From Pseudomonadota bacterium (lineage in GTDB: Bacteria; Pseudomonadota; Gammaproteobacteria; Acidiferrobacterales; Acidiferrobacteraceae): DNA of 64,000 nucleotides. The stretch is from NCBI GenBank assembly GCA_021816625.1, contig JAKAXM010000007.1, positions 1 through 64,000 on the forward strand, given 5' to 3'. Under the pieces are notes generated by a model. That model was not told the DNA's origin. It worked only from the letters and a program-made list of their open reading frames with translations, and did no database searches. Shown piece after piece: positions 7,746-18,498 of the stretch. The position numbers and the translations under genes were made by a program. How positions within the stretch are numbered: the first letter of the stretch is position 1; every line of letters begins with the position of its first letter.

Positions 7746-10142
7746 CTAGGTCTGATGGCGCAGCATATCGCTCACCCCGGCCGCCGACAGCGGCCGCGCT
7801 ACGAGATAGCCTTGCACCACGTCGCAGTGTTGCCGGCGGAGAAAGGCGAGTTGATCTTCCGTCTCCACCCCTTCGGCCACGACATCGAGCCCTAGTTCGT
7901 GACCGAGCGTAATGATTGCGCTCGTGATGGCTCCCCCGTCGCCGTGGCGCGCGAGATCGGCTACGAATGATTGATCGATCTTGAGCGCGTTCAAAGGAAA
8001 GCGCTTGAGATAGCTCAAGGACGAGTAGCCGGTCCCGAAATCATCCACGGCGAGCCGGATACCCATGTCGCTCAAGGCCTCCAGCATGTTCACGGCCCCT
8101 TGTGCGCTCTCCATAAGCACCGATTCCGTAAGTTCGAGCTCCAGCAGGCCTTCGGCGTGCGGCCAGCGGTCCAGGATGTCGGCAAGCACCGCAAGCAGCG
8201 CGCGATGGCGGAATTGGCGGCCCGAGATGTTGACGGACATGCGGATGCCAGCAAGACCCTCATCGCGCCAGGCCTCGGTCTGGGCGAGCGCTGTTTGCAG
8301 GGCCCATTCGCCAACCGGCACGATGAGCCCCGTCTCCTCGAGGAGCGCTATGAAGCCGCCGGGACCTACGAGCGTGCCATCGGGTTGTTGCCAGCGCATC
8401 AGGGCCTCGACGCCTAGTATGCGGTTGGTGGCCATGTCTCTTTGCGGCTGATACAAAAGACACAGCTCGTCGCGCTCCAAGGCGCGCCGCAGGCGGCTCT
8501 CGAGCGTCAGGCGTTCCAATGCCTTGGAGTTCATGTCGGCGGTATAGAATTCGTGGGCGCTGCCGCCCCGAAGCTTGGCCCGGTCGAGGGCGCTGCCCGC
8601 GTTCTTCAACAGGGTTTCGGCATCCGTGCCATCGGCAGGTGCGAGACTTATCCCGACACTGACCGTAAGGAAGAATTCGTGGTCATCCACAGCAAAGGGG
8701 TCGGCCACGAGCGCCCCCAGATGGTCTGCGAACACGCTGGCCTCCTGACCGGATTCGATACCACTGAGCAAAGCCGCGAATTCATCGCCGCCGAGCCGCG
8801 CAATCAGGGCCTTCTTTCCGAGCTTCAGGCGCAGGCGCTCCGCAAACTCCTGCACGATGCGGTCTCCCACAAGGGGTCCAAAGGTATCGTTCACCCGCTG
8901 AAAGCGATCGAGGTCAAAAAGGAGGATGGCAAGGATCTCTCCTTGGTCCTGGCCCGCGGCCACCGCCTGATCCACCTGTTCGGAGAATAAAACGCGGGTC
9001 GGCAGGTTTGTGAGCGGGTCGTGATGGGCTAAGTGATTGATGCGCTCTTCCGTGGCTATATGTTCGGTCATATCCTTGCCGGTCGACACGAAGTAAGTAA
9101 TGGCGCCGCTGTCGTCACGCAGGGGGGTGATGGTCGACTGCTCGTAGTAGAGGGCGCCATCCTTGCGCCGGTTTATGAAGAGATCGCGGTAGACGCTACC
9201 GGCGCGTATGGCCCGCCATAGGTCCCCATAGAAACCCTTGGGATGACGTCCCGAACGTAGGATCCGCGGCGTCCGGCCGATCGCTTCCTCGCGGGCGTAG
9301 CCTGTTATGGCCTCAAAGGCCTTGTTTACGTAGCGGATGACGCCACGGGTATCCGTAATAAAGACCGAGTCTCCGGACTGCTCTATGGCAATCAAAAACC
9401 GGCGCAGTTCCTGTTCGGTGCGCTGACGTTCCGCGATCTCGGCGGAGAGTTCGGCGGTACGGTGGGAATGTAGGAAATGCAGGCGTTGCAAGTGGGCGCG
9501 CGAACGCTCGCGTTCAAGGGCGCTCGTAACGCTGCGGCCCGCCGCGAGCAGCGCTGTGCGCACAGGCGGGGCCAGCGCCTCTTGGCTCACGGCGAGTTCG
9601 ATGAATCCGATGATGTGGCGGTCGTCCATGAGGGACAAGGCGGCGCGTTGCTGATCGGGCGCGAGCGGCAGCGGGGGCGAGCGGCGCGGTCGGCGCAGCC
9701 GTCCGGCGCGTTGGGTGTCAGCCACGCTCGGGAAGCCCTCGCGCCGGGGGGCCGTCCGGTGCTCAGGGTAGAGAACGATGCGCGCCGCATGGACCCCAGG
9801 AAAGCGCAAGAGCGCTGCCTTGGCGGCGCGCGCCACACGTTCCTCCCCCTCGATGCCCAGGAGATCGGTGATGAGCGCAGGCAAGGCCCTTAACACCGCG
9901 CGCGATCCGTGGCGCGCCCGCAACGACGACAGGCCCGGATGGCTGCGCCGCAGGAGAGGAGGGGGCCGCGCCCCCCGGGCCACGACCACGAGCGCCCCTT
10001 CGCGGCGCACGCCGGTCGGGGCGATGCTTGTGCGAATCACGCGCGTCCCCGGTTCCCGCAGGAAGGGGGCCAGCTTGCGGCCACAGTCGTCGGGATCCAT
10101 GAGGATTATGACGCGGATCGCCTCGTCCGTAGGTCTGCTCAT
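7746..10142 (-). CDS. PAS-GGDEF-EAL diguanylate cyclase/phosphodiesterase
   Basis: PAS ([19 protein letters not shown]), GGDEF motif [15 protein letters not shown] motif [27 protein letters not shown]. Confidence 0.93.
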   Translation of the reverse strand: MSRPTDEAIRVIILMDPDDCGRKLAPFLREPGTRVIRTSIAPTGVRREGALVVVARGARPPPLLRRSHPGLSSLRARHGSRAVLRALPALITDLLGIEGEERVARAAKAALLRFPGVHAARIVLYPEHRTAPRREGFPSVADTQRAGRLRRPRRSPPLPLAPDQQRAALSLMDDRHIIGFIELAVSQEALAPPVRTALLAAGRSVTSALERERSRAHLQRLHFLHSHRTAELSAEIAERQRTEQELRRFLIAIEQSGDSVFITDTRGVIRYVNKAFEAITGYAREEAIGRTPRILRSGRHPKGFYGDLWRAIRAGSVYRDLFINRRKDGALYYEQSTITPLRDDSGAITYFVSTGKDMTEHIATEERINHLAHHDPLTNLPTRVLFSEQVDQAVAAGQDQGEILAILLFDLDRFQRVNDTFGPLVGDRIVQEFAERLRLKLGKKALIARLGGDEFAALLSGIESGQEASVFADHLGALVADPFAVDDHEFFLTVSVGISLAPADGTDAETLLKNAGSALDRAKLRGGSAHEFYTADMNSKALERLTLESRLRRALERDELCLLYQPQRDMATNRILGVEALMRWQQPDGTLVGPGGFIALLEETGLIVPVGEWALQTALAQTEAWRDEGLAGIRMSVNISGRQFRHRALLAVLADILDRWPHAEGLLELELTESVLMESAQGAVNMLEALSDMGIRLAVDDFGTGYSSLSYLKRFPLNALKIDQSFVADLARHGDGGAITSAIITLGHELGLDVVAEGVETEDQLAFLRRQHCDVVQGYLVARPLSAAGVSDMLRHQT

Positions 10143-10397
10143 GGACTGTGAGTATAAAAGAGCGTGCACCGCGCCGACTCGGCCTTCCAGCCGGGGCCGT
10201 TTTGCCGAGCTCGGACACGTCTGCACGCCGCTCGTTTCGCGGCCACGCCCCGTTTGGCCTACACTCCTATAAGGGGCAGGGCGCTCCGTAAGGGACGCGC
10301 CGATTGCCGAATCGGCCGTGGTTGTATCCCCAAAACGGCGCGGATGGAGGCGCTGGATGTGGGTGACCGGTTAAGGGTGATGTAAGAAGGGGGTACC

Positions 10398-13085
10398 GTG
10401 GACGCTAAGCGGCGAGGGCGGACGATCAACATCATGGCGGCAGCACTCGTGTTGGCCGTGGGCACCGGTGTGGGTCTCATCGTCTTTCTTGTCATGCGCG
10501 CCAATGCGGACGTCGCCTTACGCCGTAGCTTGGTTTCGGCGCTTGCGTTGCGGGAGGAATGGGTGGCCCGGGATCTCCATGCCGGGCGCGCGCGGATTCA
10601 GATGGTGGCTACCCGCCCCTTTTTGGCGCGTCAGCTCGCCATGGCGGATCGTGGGCGCCCGGACACCCATTACGTGCAAGTCATGCGAGGTTTGGCCGCG
10701 TTTCGCGGCATGGGGCTGTCGGCCCTCATTCTGTATACGGCTAAGGGCCAGCTATTTGCGCAAGCAGGCGCCTTTATGGCCCATCCGGTCCTGGCCGTGC
10801 CCTTGCGTCATGAGCTCGGTACAACGCTTCTTTGGAACCCGCGCCAAAGGTTCGTGATTCGGGCCGTGGTTCCGATGTATCGCCACCGTACCATCGTCGG
10901 CTGGGTGGCAGGCGAGGCCCCTCTGCCGGATATCGAGCGGCTTTTGCGTTCCGCAAAACGTCTGCGTGCGGCCGCGAATCTGGCCCTGTGCGGACCGCGT
11001 GTGACGGCCATGAGTTGCTTTCCCGATACCCTTGCGCCCACCCAGCCCTTTCCGAGGCTGGCGCGTCGCTACCAGGGACGGCCCTTGCCCATGAGTTATG
11101 CGCTTGCGGGCCATAAGGGCTATGTCGTAACGCGCAACTACCTAGGCTCACGCGTGGCCGCCGCCTATGAACCTGTCGACGACACCGGGCTTGGCATGGC
11201 GCTCACCATGAATTTCGCCGCACTCTATGCCCCCGTTTACCGGGAATTCGCCCTCGTCCTGCCGCTTATCATCGGTGTGATGGGGGCCGCGCTTTTATTG
11301 TTGCGCTGGCAGCTCGCGCCGCTCGTTCAGGCCCTGGTTGAATCGGGGCGGCGGGCCCGCGAGGCCCATGCGCGTCTGCGCGACAGCCAAAACTATATGC
11401 AGGCGGTATTGCGCGATGTCGACGAGGGGATCACGACCATTTCGGAGTCCGGGATCGTGGAGACCTTCAATCCTGGGATGGAGCGGCTCTTTGGCTACCG
11501 CGCCGCCGAGGTCATCGGCCGCAATGTGAGCATGTTGATGCCGGAGCCGTATCGTAGCGCGCATGATGACTATCTGCGTCGCTATCGTGACACGGGTGTT
11601 GCGCATGTGATCGGGGGCGCGGGACGCGAGCTCGTGGCGCGGCGCAAAGACGGCCAGGAATTCCCGATGGATCTGCATGTCTCCGAGTTCTTCGTGGACG
11701 GCCGGCGCCGCTTCATCGGCACCATCCGCGACGCGACTGGCCGCAAGGAGGCCGAACGGCGTATGGAACACAGGGCGACGCATGATGCCCTGACCGACCT
11801 CCCGGGACGCGTCTTGATCAATACACGTGCCGAGCAGCTTATACGGCGGGCCGAACGCAGCGGCCAGCTCTTTGCGGTCATGTTTCTGGACCTGGATGGA
11901 TTCAAAGGTATAAATGACAGGCTTGGTCATGCCGCCGGCGACCAGCTTCTACGGATGGTGGCCGACCGGCTCAAAAAGACCCTGCGGGTCGAGGACATGG
12001 TCGGGCGGATCGGGGGTGATGAATTCGTTGTGCTCGTCACGAATCTCGTGGCAGTCGCGGATGCTGCCATTGTCGCCGACAAGATCCTCAAGGCCTTGTC
12101 GCAACCCTACGAGATCGGTTCGGCGTGCCTTGGCTGCGGGGTCAGTATCGGTATCGCCTTCTATCCGCGCGATGGCCGCGACGCCGAGGAGCTCATAAAG
12201 CGCAGCGATCTCGCGATGTACGAGGTGAAACGCGCCGGGCGCGGCGGCTACCATTACGTCGACGACCCGATCTGCGAGAAGACCACCCCTGACATCGAAG
12301 GGGTCTGCGCCGTACACCGCGCGCTCGGCGGTGACGAACTCGCGCTCTACTGGCGCCCCGTCCGCGCTTGCCAGGGCGCAGGCCTCGTGGCCCTTACCGG
12401 ATTACTCAGGTGGCGGAACTTAGGGCACGACATGCCCGACGGGGGCGATTGCGCCGCTACGACCGCCGAGGCGGCGTTCTGCACCGCGCTTGCGGAATGG
12501 ATGCTGCGCGAGGTGCGCCGCGGTCTACGATCGCTCGCGGGCGGGTTGCCGGCCTTACCGCCGGTCCTGATCGGCTTGTCGCCCCCTCTTTTCTGCGATG
12601 CCCACCTCCCCGAACGTTTTGCGGCCATCCTCGCGGAAGAGGGCGCGCCTCTGGGCCCGATAGCAGTCGCTGTCCGGGAGGCCGATGTGCGGGCCGACCT
12701 TGAGGGGGCATGCGCCGCCGCGGCCCGCTGGCAGGCCCACGGCTTGCTCGTGGCGCTCATACACTATGGCGCTGACCTCACAGCCGGCGTGCCGCTGCGC
12801 GCCTTCAAACCGGCCCTGCTCTGTCTGGACGAGGCATGGGTCGCGGCGGCCGGCACGCCAGAGACGGCGGCGCATCTTGCCGCCGTCACCGCGTCCGCGC
12901 ATGCGCTGGCAATCCCGGTCATCGCGACCGGGGTCACGAGCGCATCGGAGCGCGGGCTTGCCACCGCTTGCGGCTGCGATGGCTATGAGGGGGATGCGGC
13001 CGGCGCCCCTCTGCCTATCGGCGCCTGTGAGGCATGGTTCCCGGCCGTTGCTAAAACGGATCGTTGGCAAAGTCCGCCCTCCTGA
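10398..13085 (+). CDS. Membrane-anchored PAS-GGDEF protein with degenerate EAL domain
   Basis: N-terminal TM and sensor domain, PAS (GITTISESGIVETFNPGMERLFGY), IGGDEFVVL; C-terminal EAL-like region lacks EAL (VALTGLLRWRN); GTG start. Confidence 0.88.
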   Translation: MDAKRRGRTINIMAAALVLAVGTGVGLIVFLVMRANADVALRRSLVSALALREEWVARDLHAGRARIQMVATRPFLARQLAMADRGRPDTHYVQVMRGLAAFRGMGLSALILYTAKGQLFAQAGAFMAHPVLAVPLRHELGTTLLWNPRQRFVIRAVVPMYRHRTIVGWVAGEAPLPDIERLLRSAKRLRAAANLALCGPRVTAMSCFPDTLAPTQPFPRLARRYQGRPLPMSYALAGHKGYVVTRNYLGSRVAAAYEPVDDTGLGMALTMNFAALYAPVYREFALVLPLIIGVMGAALLLLRWQLAPLVQALVESGRRAREAHARLRDSQNYMQAVLRDVDEGITTISESGIVETFNPGMERLFGYRAAEVIGRNVSMLMPEPYRSAHDDYLRRYRDTGVAHVIGGAGRELVARRKDGQEFPMDLHVSEFFVDGRRRFIGTIRDATGRKEAERRMEHRATHDALTDLPGRVLINTRAEQLIRRAERSGQLFAVMFLDLDGFKGINDRLGHAAGDQLLRMVADRLKKTLRVEDMVGRIGGDEFVVLVTNLVAVADAAIVADKILKALSQPYEIGSACLGCGVSIGIAFYPRDGRDAEELIKRSDLAMYEVKRAGRGGYHYVDDPICEKTTPDIEGVCAVHRALGGDELALYWRPVRACQGAGLVALTGLLRWRNLGHDMPDGGDCAATTAEAAFCTALAEWMLREVRRGLRSLAGGLPALPPVLIGLSPPLFCDAHLPERFAAILAEEGAPLGPIAVAVREADVRADLEGACAAAARWQAHGLLVALIHYGADLTAGVPLRAFKPALLCLDEAWVAAAGTPETAAHLAAVTASAHALAIPVIATGVTSASERGLATACGCDGYEGDAAGAPLPIGACEAWFPAVAKTDRWQSPPS

Positions 13086-13135
13086 CTAGGCGGCGCGGGG
13101 GGGGCGTGTGCGAGCGTCTAGGCGCTCCTCGCGGC

Positions 13136-13978
13136 CTAGGTGGTCTCCTGGGCGCGCAGGCGTTCGCGGCGCCGCTCCAGGCGCTTTTCGAGGGCGCCGG
13201 GCCGTTCCGGGATCGTGTTCTCCCCGAATAGGGATTGTTTCAGGAACCGAAACCCAAAGCGCATCAGGGCGACCTCGTCGTTCAGGAGCTGCTGGTGTTC
13301 CGCGGGATCGACATCATAGACCTCGCTGAAAGACGCGGTACTAATGAAGTCGCGAAAGCCGTCCAGATCGTAACTCGCCAGAAAAAACAGCTGCAGGCTG
13401 CGATCCGAAGGTTTGCCGAGCGTCGGTCCGCACGATCTTTTCTTCAAGATCACCTGGCGCCATTCCCGGTTTAGCTCATCGTATGTATCGACGCCTTGGC
13501 TTTTGCGGTAGGCGGCCACGGTCTGGACCTTGGGCTCGTAATGACCGAGACAGTGGTCTTCCTTGACGACGAAATAGGAATCCTCGTCCACCGGCGAATC
13601 CTTCTTGCGCATCGACATAAGGCCTAATGCATAGTAGCGGCATGCCGTCGGCCGGTCCTCATAGACGCTACAGCCGTCTGCGCCCAGGAATTGGCACTGG
13701 GGTGTCTCGTCCCGGGTGCGCAGCTTGAGCCCCGGGACGCCGTGCCCATCCATCTCGAAAGGTACGGTGTAACGGAACAGGAATTCGCGCGCGCTGATGC
13801 CAAGACGGGTCTTTAGACGCAGTATGTCGTAGGGGGTGAGCTGGATGTCGATATTTTGACAGCATTTGTTGAAGCACCCGATCCCCTTGTGGCATGAGAA
13901 CTGGAAGTTATCCTCGAGCTCCAGCTTGATCGGGGTGATAGGGCTTGATGGCAGGGTCTCGGAAGCGTCGTCACTCAT
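13136..13978 (-). CDS. YkgJ-family cysteine cluster protein
   Basis: FSCHKGIGCFNKCCQNIDIQLTPYDILRLKTRLGIS...CQFLGADGCSVYEDRPTACRYYALG. Confidence 0.85.
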   Translation of the reverse strand: MSDDASETLPSSPITPIKLELEDNFQFSCHKGIGCFNKCCQNIDIQLTPYDILRLKTRLGISAREFLFRYTVPFEMDGHGVPGLKLRTRDETPQCQFLGADGCSVYEDRPTACRYYALGLMSMRKKDSPVDEDSYFVVKEDHCLGHYEPKVQTVAAYRKSQGVDTYDELNREWRQVILKKRSCGPTLGKPSDRSLQLFFLASYDLDGFRDFISTASFSEVYDVDPAEHQQLLNDEVALMRFGFRFLKQSLFGENTIPERPGALEKRLERRRERLRAQETT

Positions 13979-14021
13979 GATCTACCTCGTGGAAATCTGG
14001 GGGTACTGTGTAGGCATAGGC

Positions 14022-14050
14022 AAAAAAAGAGGGTCCCGAAGGACCCCCTC
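14022..14050 (-). terminator. Rho-independent terminator downstream of sat-aprBA
   Basis: Minus strand GAGGGGGTCC-TTCG-GGACCCTC followed by TTTTTTT. Confidence 0.9.
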
Positions 14051-14084
14051 ATTCTACCTCTTTGCAACCCCGAAGTAACGCGGT

Positions 14085-16004
14085 TTAGGCCGCGGTGGGC
14101 TTGGAGACGAGGTCGACATGTGGCCGCTTGAAGACATTCCACTTTTTGGTCTTGCGGTCGTAGGTTGAGTTCACGAAGCACTTCCAGTTCTTTTCGTCGA
14201 CCATGTTGAAGTCCATCCGGTAGTAGAAGCCCGGATAACGCGACTCCTCCCGGAACTGGATGTGTTTCATGTGCGCCTCGGCAGCCAGCACCCGGTGGTA
14301 ATTTTCCCAGGCGCGCAGCAGCTCATGCAGATCCTTGGCGCGCATCTTCAAGGCGTCTTCCTTCAACATCTCGAGCTTCTCTTCGGCTACGGACAACATC
14401 TTGGCGTTGGTCTGGTACCAAGTCGCCACGCCCGCCACATACTCGTCCATGATCTTCTGCAGGCGGAACTGCAGCATCCTGGGGGTGATGTAATGCGGGT
14501 TAATGTCGATCGCCGTCGTGTAGTCCTTATGCTGCAGGAAGGTTCGCACCGGCCGGTAGATCTCCTCGACCAGTTCATTGACCGGGGTATCGAGTTCCGG
14601 CACCCAGTCCTTGTTGTCGAGGGCAAACTTCACCATGCCCTTGGCGGCGATGCGGCCTTCGGCATGCGAACCCGACGAGAACTTATGCCCGGAGGCCCCG
14701 ACGCCATCACCGGCGGTGAAGAGTCCCTTGACAGTCGTCATGGAGCGATAGCCCCAATGCCAGTCATCGGGCGCGCCCAGATCTTCCGGTCCCGAGACCC
14801 AGATGCCAGAGCATCCGGAGTGCGAGCCCAGCAGGTAGGGCTCGGTGGGCATGAGTTCCGACGGCTTCTTCTCGGGCTCGATGTTCTCGCCCGCCCAGAC
14901 GCCGGCCTGACCTATGCACATGTCCAAAAAGTCTTCCCAGGCCTCCGCCTCGAGGTGCTTGATCTCCTTCGGTGTCATGGTCTCGGCGAGTTTCGCAAGC
15001 GCCGTCGGCGTGTCCATGTAGATGGGTCCGCGGCCTTCCTTCATCTCGTGAAGCATGAGGTGGTTGCGCAGGCAGCTCGCTGGCACATGGGCGAGGCCGT
15101 AGGGAGGATACTGCTTGAGCATCTCCTTGTTGCGCTCCATATAGACTTCGCCGAAGGCGTTTATGGCCTTGGCCTTAAAGAGCAAGAACCAGGCGCCCAC
15201 CGGCCCGTAGCCGTCTTTGAAGCGTGCCGGCACGAAGCGGTTTTCCATCATGGTGAGCTCGGCACCGGCTTCCGCCGCCATGGCGTAGGTCGAGCCAGCG
15301 TTCCACACCGGATACCAGGCCCGGCCTGTGCCTTCGCCGACCGAACGGGGCCGGAAGATGTTCACCGCGCCGCCAGCCACCAGCAGGCAGGCCTTGAACT
15401 TGTAGACATAGACCTTGTGCTCGCGGACACTAAAGCCCACCGCGCCGGCGACCCGCTTCGGATCTTTCTTGTCATTCACGAGCTTTACGATAAAGACGCG
15501 CTCTTGAATGTTGTCCATACCCAGGGCCTTCTTCGCGGCCTCGGCCACGATGACCTTGTAGGACTCGCCGTTGATCATGATCTGCCATTTGCCGGAGCGT
15601 ACGGGCTTGCCGCCGTCCTTCAAAGGCTTGTCTTCATCCCCCGGCTGTTTCCAGATGGGTAGACCCCATTCCTCGAAGAGATGCACGGAGTCGTCGACGT
15701 GGCGGCCGACATCGTAGGCGAGATCGTCGCGGGTGATGCCCATGAGGTCGTTTGCGACCATCCGGGCGTAGTCGGCCGGATCCTGGCCGCCCATGTAGGT
15801 GTTGATGGCGGACAGGCCCTGGGCCACGGCGCCGGAGCGATCCATGGCGGCCTTGTCGACCAACTTTATCTTGAGTCCAGTGCCTTCGGTCCAGCGCATG
15901 ATCTCATAGGCTGCGCCGCACGCCGCCATACCGCCTCCGATGAGGAGGATGTCGACGGTTTCCTCAACGATCTGCGGGTTCCCAAACGTAGCTTCAGTTG
16001 ACAT
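14085..16004 (-). CDS. aprA: Adenylylsulfate reductase alpha subunit
   Basis: DILLIGGGMAACGAAYEIMRW...RSGAVAQGLSAINTYMG...GDGVGASGHKFSSGSHAEGRIAAKGMVKF. Confidence 0.97.
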   Translation of the reverse strand: MSTEATFGNPQIVEETVDILLIGGGMAACGAAYEIMRWTEGTGLKIKLVDKAAMDRSGAVAQGLSAINTYMGGQDPADYARMVANDLMGITRDDLAYDVGRHVDDSVHLFEEWGLPIWKQPGDEDKPLKDGGKPVRSGKWQIMINGESYKVIVAEAAKKALGMDNIQERVFIVKLVNDKKDPKRVAGAVGFSVREHKVYVYKFKACLLVAGGAVNIFRPRSVGEGTGRAWYPVWNAGSTYAMAAEAGAELTMMENRFVPARFKDGYGPVGAWFLLFKAKAINAFGEVYMERNKEMLKQYPPYGLAHVPASCLRNHLMLHEMKEGRGPIYMDTPTALAKLAETMTPKEIKHLEAEAWEDFLDMCIGQAGVWAGENIEPEKKPSELMPTEPYLLGSHSGCSGIWVSGPEDLGAPDDWHWGYRSMTTVKGLFTAGDGVGASGHKFSSGSHAEGRIAAKGMVKFALDNKDWVPELDTPVNELVEEIYRPVRTFLQHKDYTTAIDINPHYITPRMLQFRLQKIMDEYVAGVATWYQTNAKMLSVAEEKLEMLKEDALKMRAKDLHELLRAWENYHRVLAAEAHMKHIQFREESRYPGFYYRMDFNMVDEKNWKCFVNSTYDRKTKKWNVFKRPHVDLVSKPTAA

Positions 16005-16075
16005 ATTTCACCCCAATGTTAATCCCGGCCGGGATCACGGCCCGTTTCGCCGGGTATCGTTTCACAAACCGCGCC

Positions 16076-16543
16076 TTACTTGACTCGTATGAGCTGGCTG
16101 GGGTCGCACGGATAGGGCTTGCTCTCGGTGAAGAGGGCGTTTTCCGTGAGCTTGCTCAGGTCCGCCTTCGGCTTGTTGCCGTAGGGGTTGATGGAGCCTT
16201 CCGGGGTGGTCCGGATCGGGAACTTGAACCGCTTCATGTTGCCGTTGCGGAACTTAATGGTCCACATGATCGAGTCGGTGCCGCGCAGCGGCTGTACCGA
16301 GCCGCCCATGGGAACGACGTCGGCGTAGTGGCGGGCCTCGATCGCATTCTGGGGGCAGATCTTCACGCAGGAGTAACACTCCCAGCACTGCTCAGGCTCC
16401 TGATTGAAGGCCTTCATGGCATGGCCGGTCTTGGAACCGTCCTTGTCGAGCAGCATCAGGTCATGGGGGCAGATGTACATGCATGCGGTCTTGTCCTGAC
16501 CTTTGCAGCCATCGCATTTATCGGTGCGAACAAATGTTGGCAT
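16076..16543 (-). CDS. aprB: Adenylylsulfate reductase beta subunit (ferredoxin-like)
   Basis: MPTFVRTDKCDGCKGQDKTACMYICPHDLMLLD...CWECYSCVKICPQNAIEARHYADVVPMGG. Confidence 0.97.
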   Translation of the reverse strand: MPTFVRTDKCDGCKGQDKTACMYICPHDLMLLDKDGSKTGHAMKAFNQEPEQCWECYSCVKICPQNAIEARHYADVVPMGGSVQPLRGTDSIMWTIKFRNGNMKRFKFPIRTTPEGSINPYGNKPKADLSKLTENALFTESKPYPCDPSQLIRVK

Positions 16544-16600
16544 GGTTGACTCCACTTATGAGAAAAATAAAAACGCGTCCCGGGAGAGGTCGATCCCAGG

Positions 16601-17818
16601 TTATTTCGCCGAATGGCCGCTCAGTTTGACCTCGACCTTTTCGTCATCTTTTAGGTCCGCGTAATAATCCCGCAGAATGGCCAGGACCTCGGGGCGGCTA
16701 AACTCCGCCGGAACCTCCTGTCCCTCCGACAAGGCCTTACGCAATTTCGTGCCTGACAGCAGCAGGCGGTCCTTCTCGCCGTGGGGGCATGTCCGGGTTG
16801 ACGCCATGCCGCCACATTTGTAACACCAGAACGTCCAGTCGATCTTGAGGGGCTTGGTTTCCAAGGCGCCCGCGGGGATCTCGTCGAAGATCTTGTGGGC
16901 ATCAAATGGCCCGTAGTAATCCCCGACACCGGCATGATCCCGTCCCACGATCAGGTGGGAGCAGCCGTAATTCTGGCGGAAAAGGGCGTGTAACAGTGCC
17001 TCGCGAGGTCCGGCATAACGCATGTCCAGGGGATACCCGGACTGGACTACCGTATCCTTGACGAAACCCACCTCGATCAGTTTGGCGATGGCTCGCGAGC
17101 GCACCTCGGCCGGTATGTCGCCCGGCTTTAATTTGCCAAGCAGGGAGTGGATCATGACCCCGTCGCAAATTTCGACGGCGATTTTAGCGAGATACTCGTG
17201 GGAGCGGTGCATCGGGTTGCGGGTCTGGAAGGCGGCGACGGTTGACCAGCCTTTACTCTCGAAGAGTGCCCGCGTCTGGGCCGGGGTCATGTAGGTCCCG
17301 GCATATTTTGTCGGGAACTCGCCTTGCGAGAGGACCTTTACCGGGCCTGCCAGGTTGACCGCACCCTGCTCCATGACCATCTTGACGCCGGGGTGGGCCA
17401 GATCGGTCGTCTTGAAGACCTTTTGGCATTCGTGGCCCTTGTCGATGGTGTACTTCTCGGTGACCTTCATGGTCGCCATGATTTCGCTGGACTCGCTGTC
17501 CTGCAGCGCGATCTCCGCTCCCACCTTGAGTGTGCCGGCCGTCGCTTCGTCGGTCGACAAGGTGATGGGGATGGGCCAGAAGACGCCGTTGCTCAAACGC
17601 ATGTCATCGCAGACCCCGCGCCAGTCGGCCTTGCCCATAAAGCCGTCCAAGGGTGTAAAACCACCGATACCGAGCATGATGACGTCCCCGGTCTCGCGCG
17701 ATGTCATCCGCAGAGTCGGCAGGGCCTTGGCCCGTTCTTTTTCCGCGGCCGCTGCCTTTCCTTCGAGGAGGAGGGGTTTGAGCGAGGCGCTGCCATGCGG
17801 CTTGACCAATTTGGACAT
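16601..17818 (-). CDS. sat: ATP sulfurylase (sulfate adenylyltransferase)
   Basis: [38 protein letters not shown]; Sat motifs. Confidence 0.97.
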   Translation of the reverse strand: MSKLVKPHGSASLKPLLLEGKAAAAEKERAKALPTLRMTSRETGDVIMLGIGGFTPLDGFMGKADWRGVCDDMRLSNGVFWPIPITLSTDEATAGTLKVGAEIALQDSESSEIMATMKVTEKYTIDKGHECQKVFKTTDLAHPGVKMVMEQGAVNLAGPVKVLSQGEFPTKYAGTYMTPAQTRALFESKGWSTVAAFQTRNPMHRSHEYLAKIAVEICDGVMIHSLLGKLKPGDIPAEVRSRAIAKLIEVGFVKDTVVQSGYPLDMRYAGPREALLHALFRQNYGCSHLIVGRDHAGVGDYYGPFDAHKIFDEIPAGALETKPLKIDWTFWCYKCGGMASTRTCPHGEKDRLLLSGTKLRKALSEGQEVPAEFSRPEVLAILRDYYADLKDDEKVEVKLSGHSAK

Positions 17819-18055
17819 TATGGATTTTCCTCGGTTATAGGACGGATACCCAGTGCAGCCGGACGGCGAGACTCTATAGCCTTGTTCGGCATAAAACTAA
17901 TTAGATTTACACAAAACCGATAAAGCCCCTTTATAAAAGAAAAGTCTTAAATTGAGCGGGTCGCTGTCGCCGGGCGCGGCCGGGGTCCAGTGTCCGGGCT
18001 TTTGCCGCGGCGAGCAAGCCAGCCCCGACGGTAGTCGGAGGCCGCGGCCCGGTCT

Positions 18056-18460
18056 TTAGCGGACGGCAGCCACGGCGTGCTTGGCGGCGGCCACGCGGGC
18101 CGCGACGAGCCGCAAGGCCGTGCTGCGCCAGCGCACGAGACAACGTGCGCGCGGGATTGGTGTCATTTCCAGTTCGCGGCGCACGGCTTGCCAGCGGGCC
18201 AGGCGGCGCCGGCTCCCGGCCGCCATTCTGGCCGCGGGTATCCGGGCGGCCGGCGGCGGCTGGCGTCGCCGGGATGCGTGCGCCCAGACGGGCGGGGTCG
18301 TGGAGACGACGACGGGCCGCGAGATGCAACCCGCCGGCCGGGTGGCGGCATAGGCCCAGTCACCGTTGGCGGTGCGGCACTTAACGACCGCCGCCGGGAG
18401 GGTCCCCGAGAGGAGCAGGCCGGCAAGGAGGCTTAAGATGCGCTGGCGCAGGTTCAGCAT
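18056..18460 (-). CDS. Hypothetical exported basic protein (possible DUF4124-like N-terminus)
   Basis: Signal peptide-like MLNLRQRILSLLAGLLLSGTLPAAVVKCRTANGDWAYA; only weakly supported. Confidence 0.4.
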   Translation of the reverse strand: MLNLRQRILSLLAGLLLSGTLPAAVVKCRTANGDWAYAATRPAGCISRPVVVSTTPPVWAHASRRRQPPPAARIPAARMAAGSRRRLARWQAVRRELEMTPIPRARCLVRWRSTALRLVAARVAAAKHAVAAVR

Positions 18461-18498
18461 GAGTTAGAATTAAGGCCCAAGGATCCGAGAAGTCAACT

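Noticed and set aside
10143-10397. Possible c-di-GMP riboswitch upstream of the divergent GGDEF genes; small GCCGATT-GCCG-AATCGGC hairpin at 10299-10316
   Set aside because: No GEMM core motif recognised; a 7-bp stem is expected by chance in GC-rich DNA
14262-15662. 466-aa plus-strand ORF
   Set aside because: Entirely antisense to the well-supported aprA gene; typical GC-rich shadow ORF
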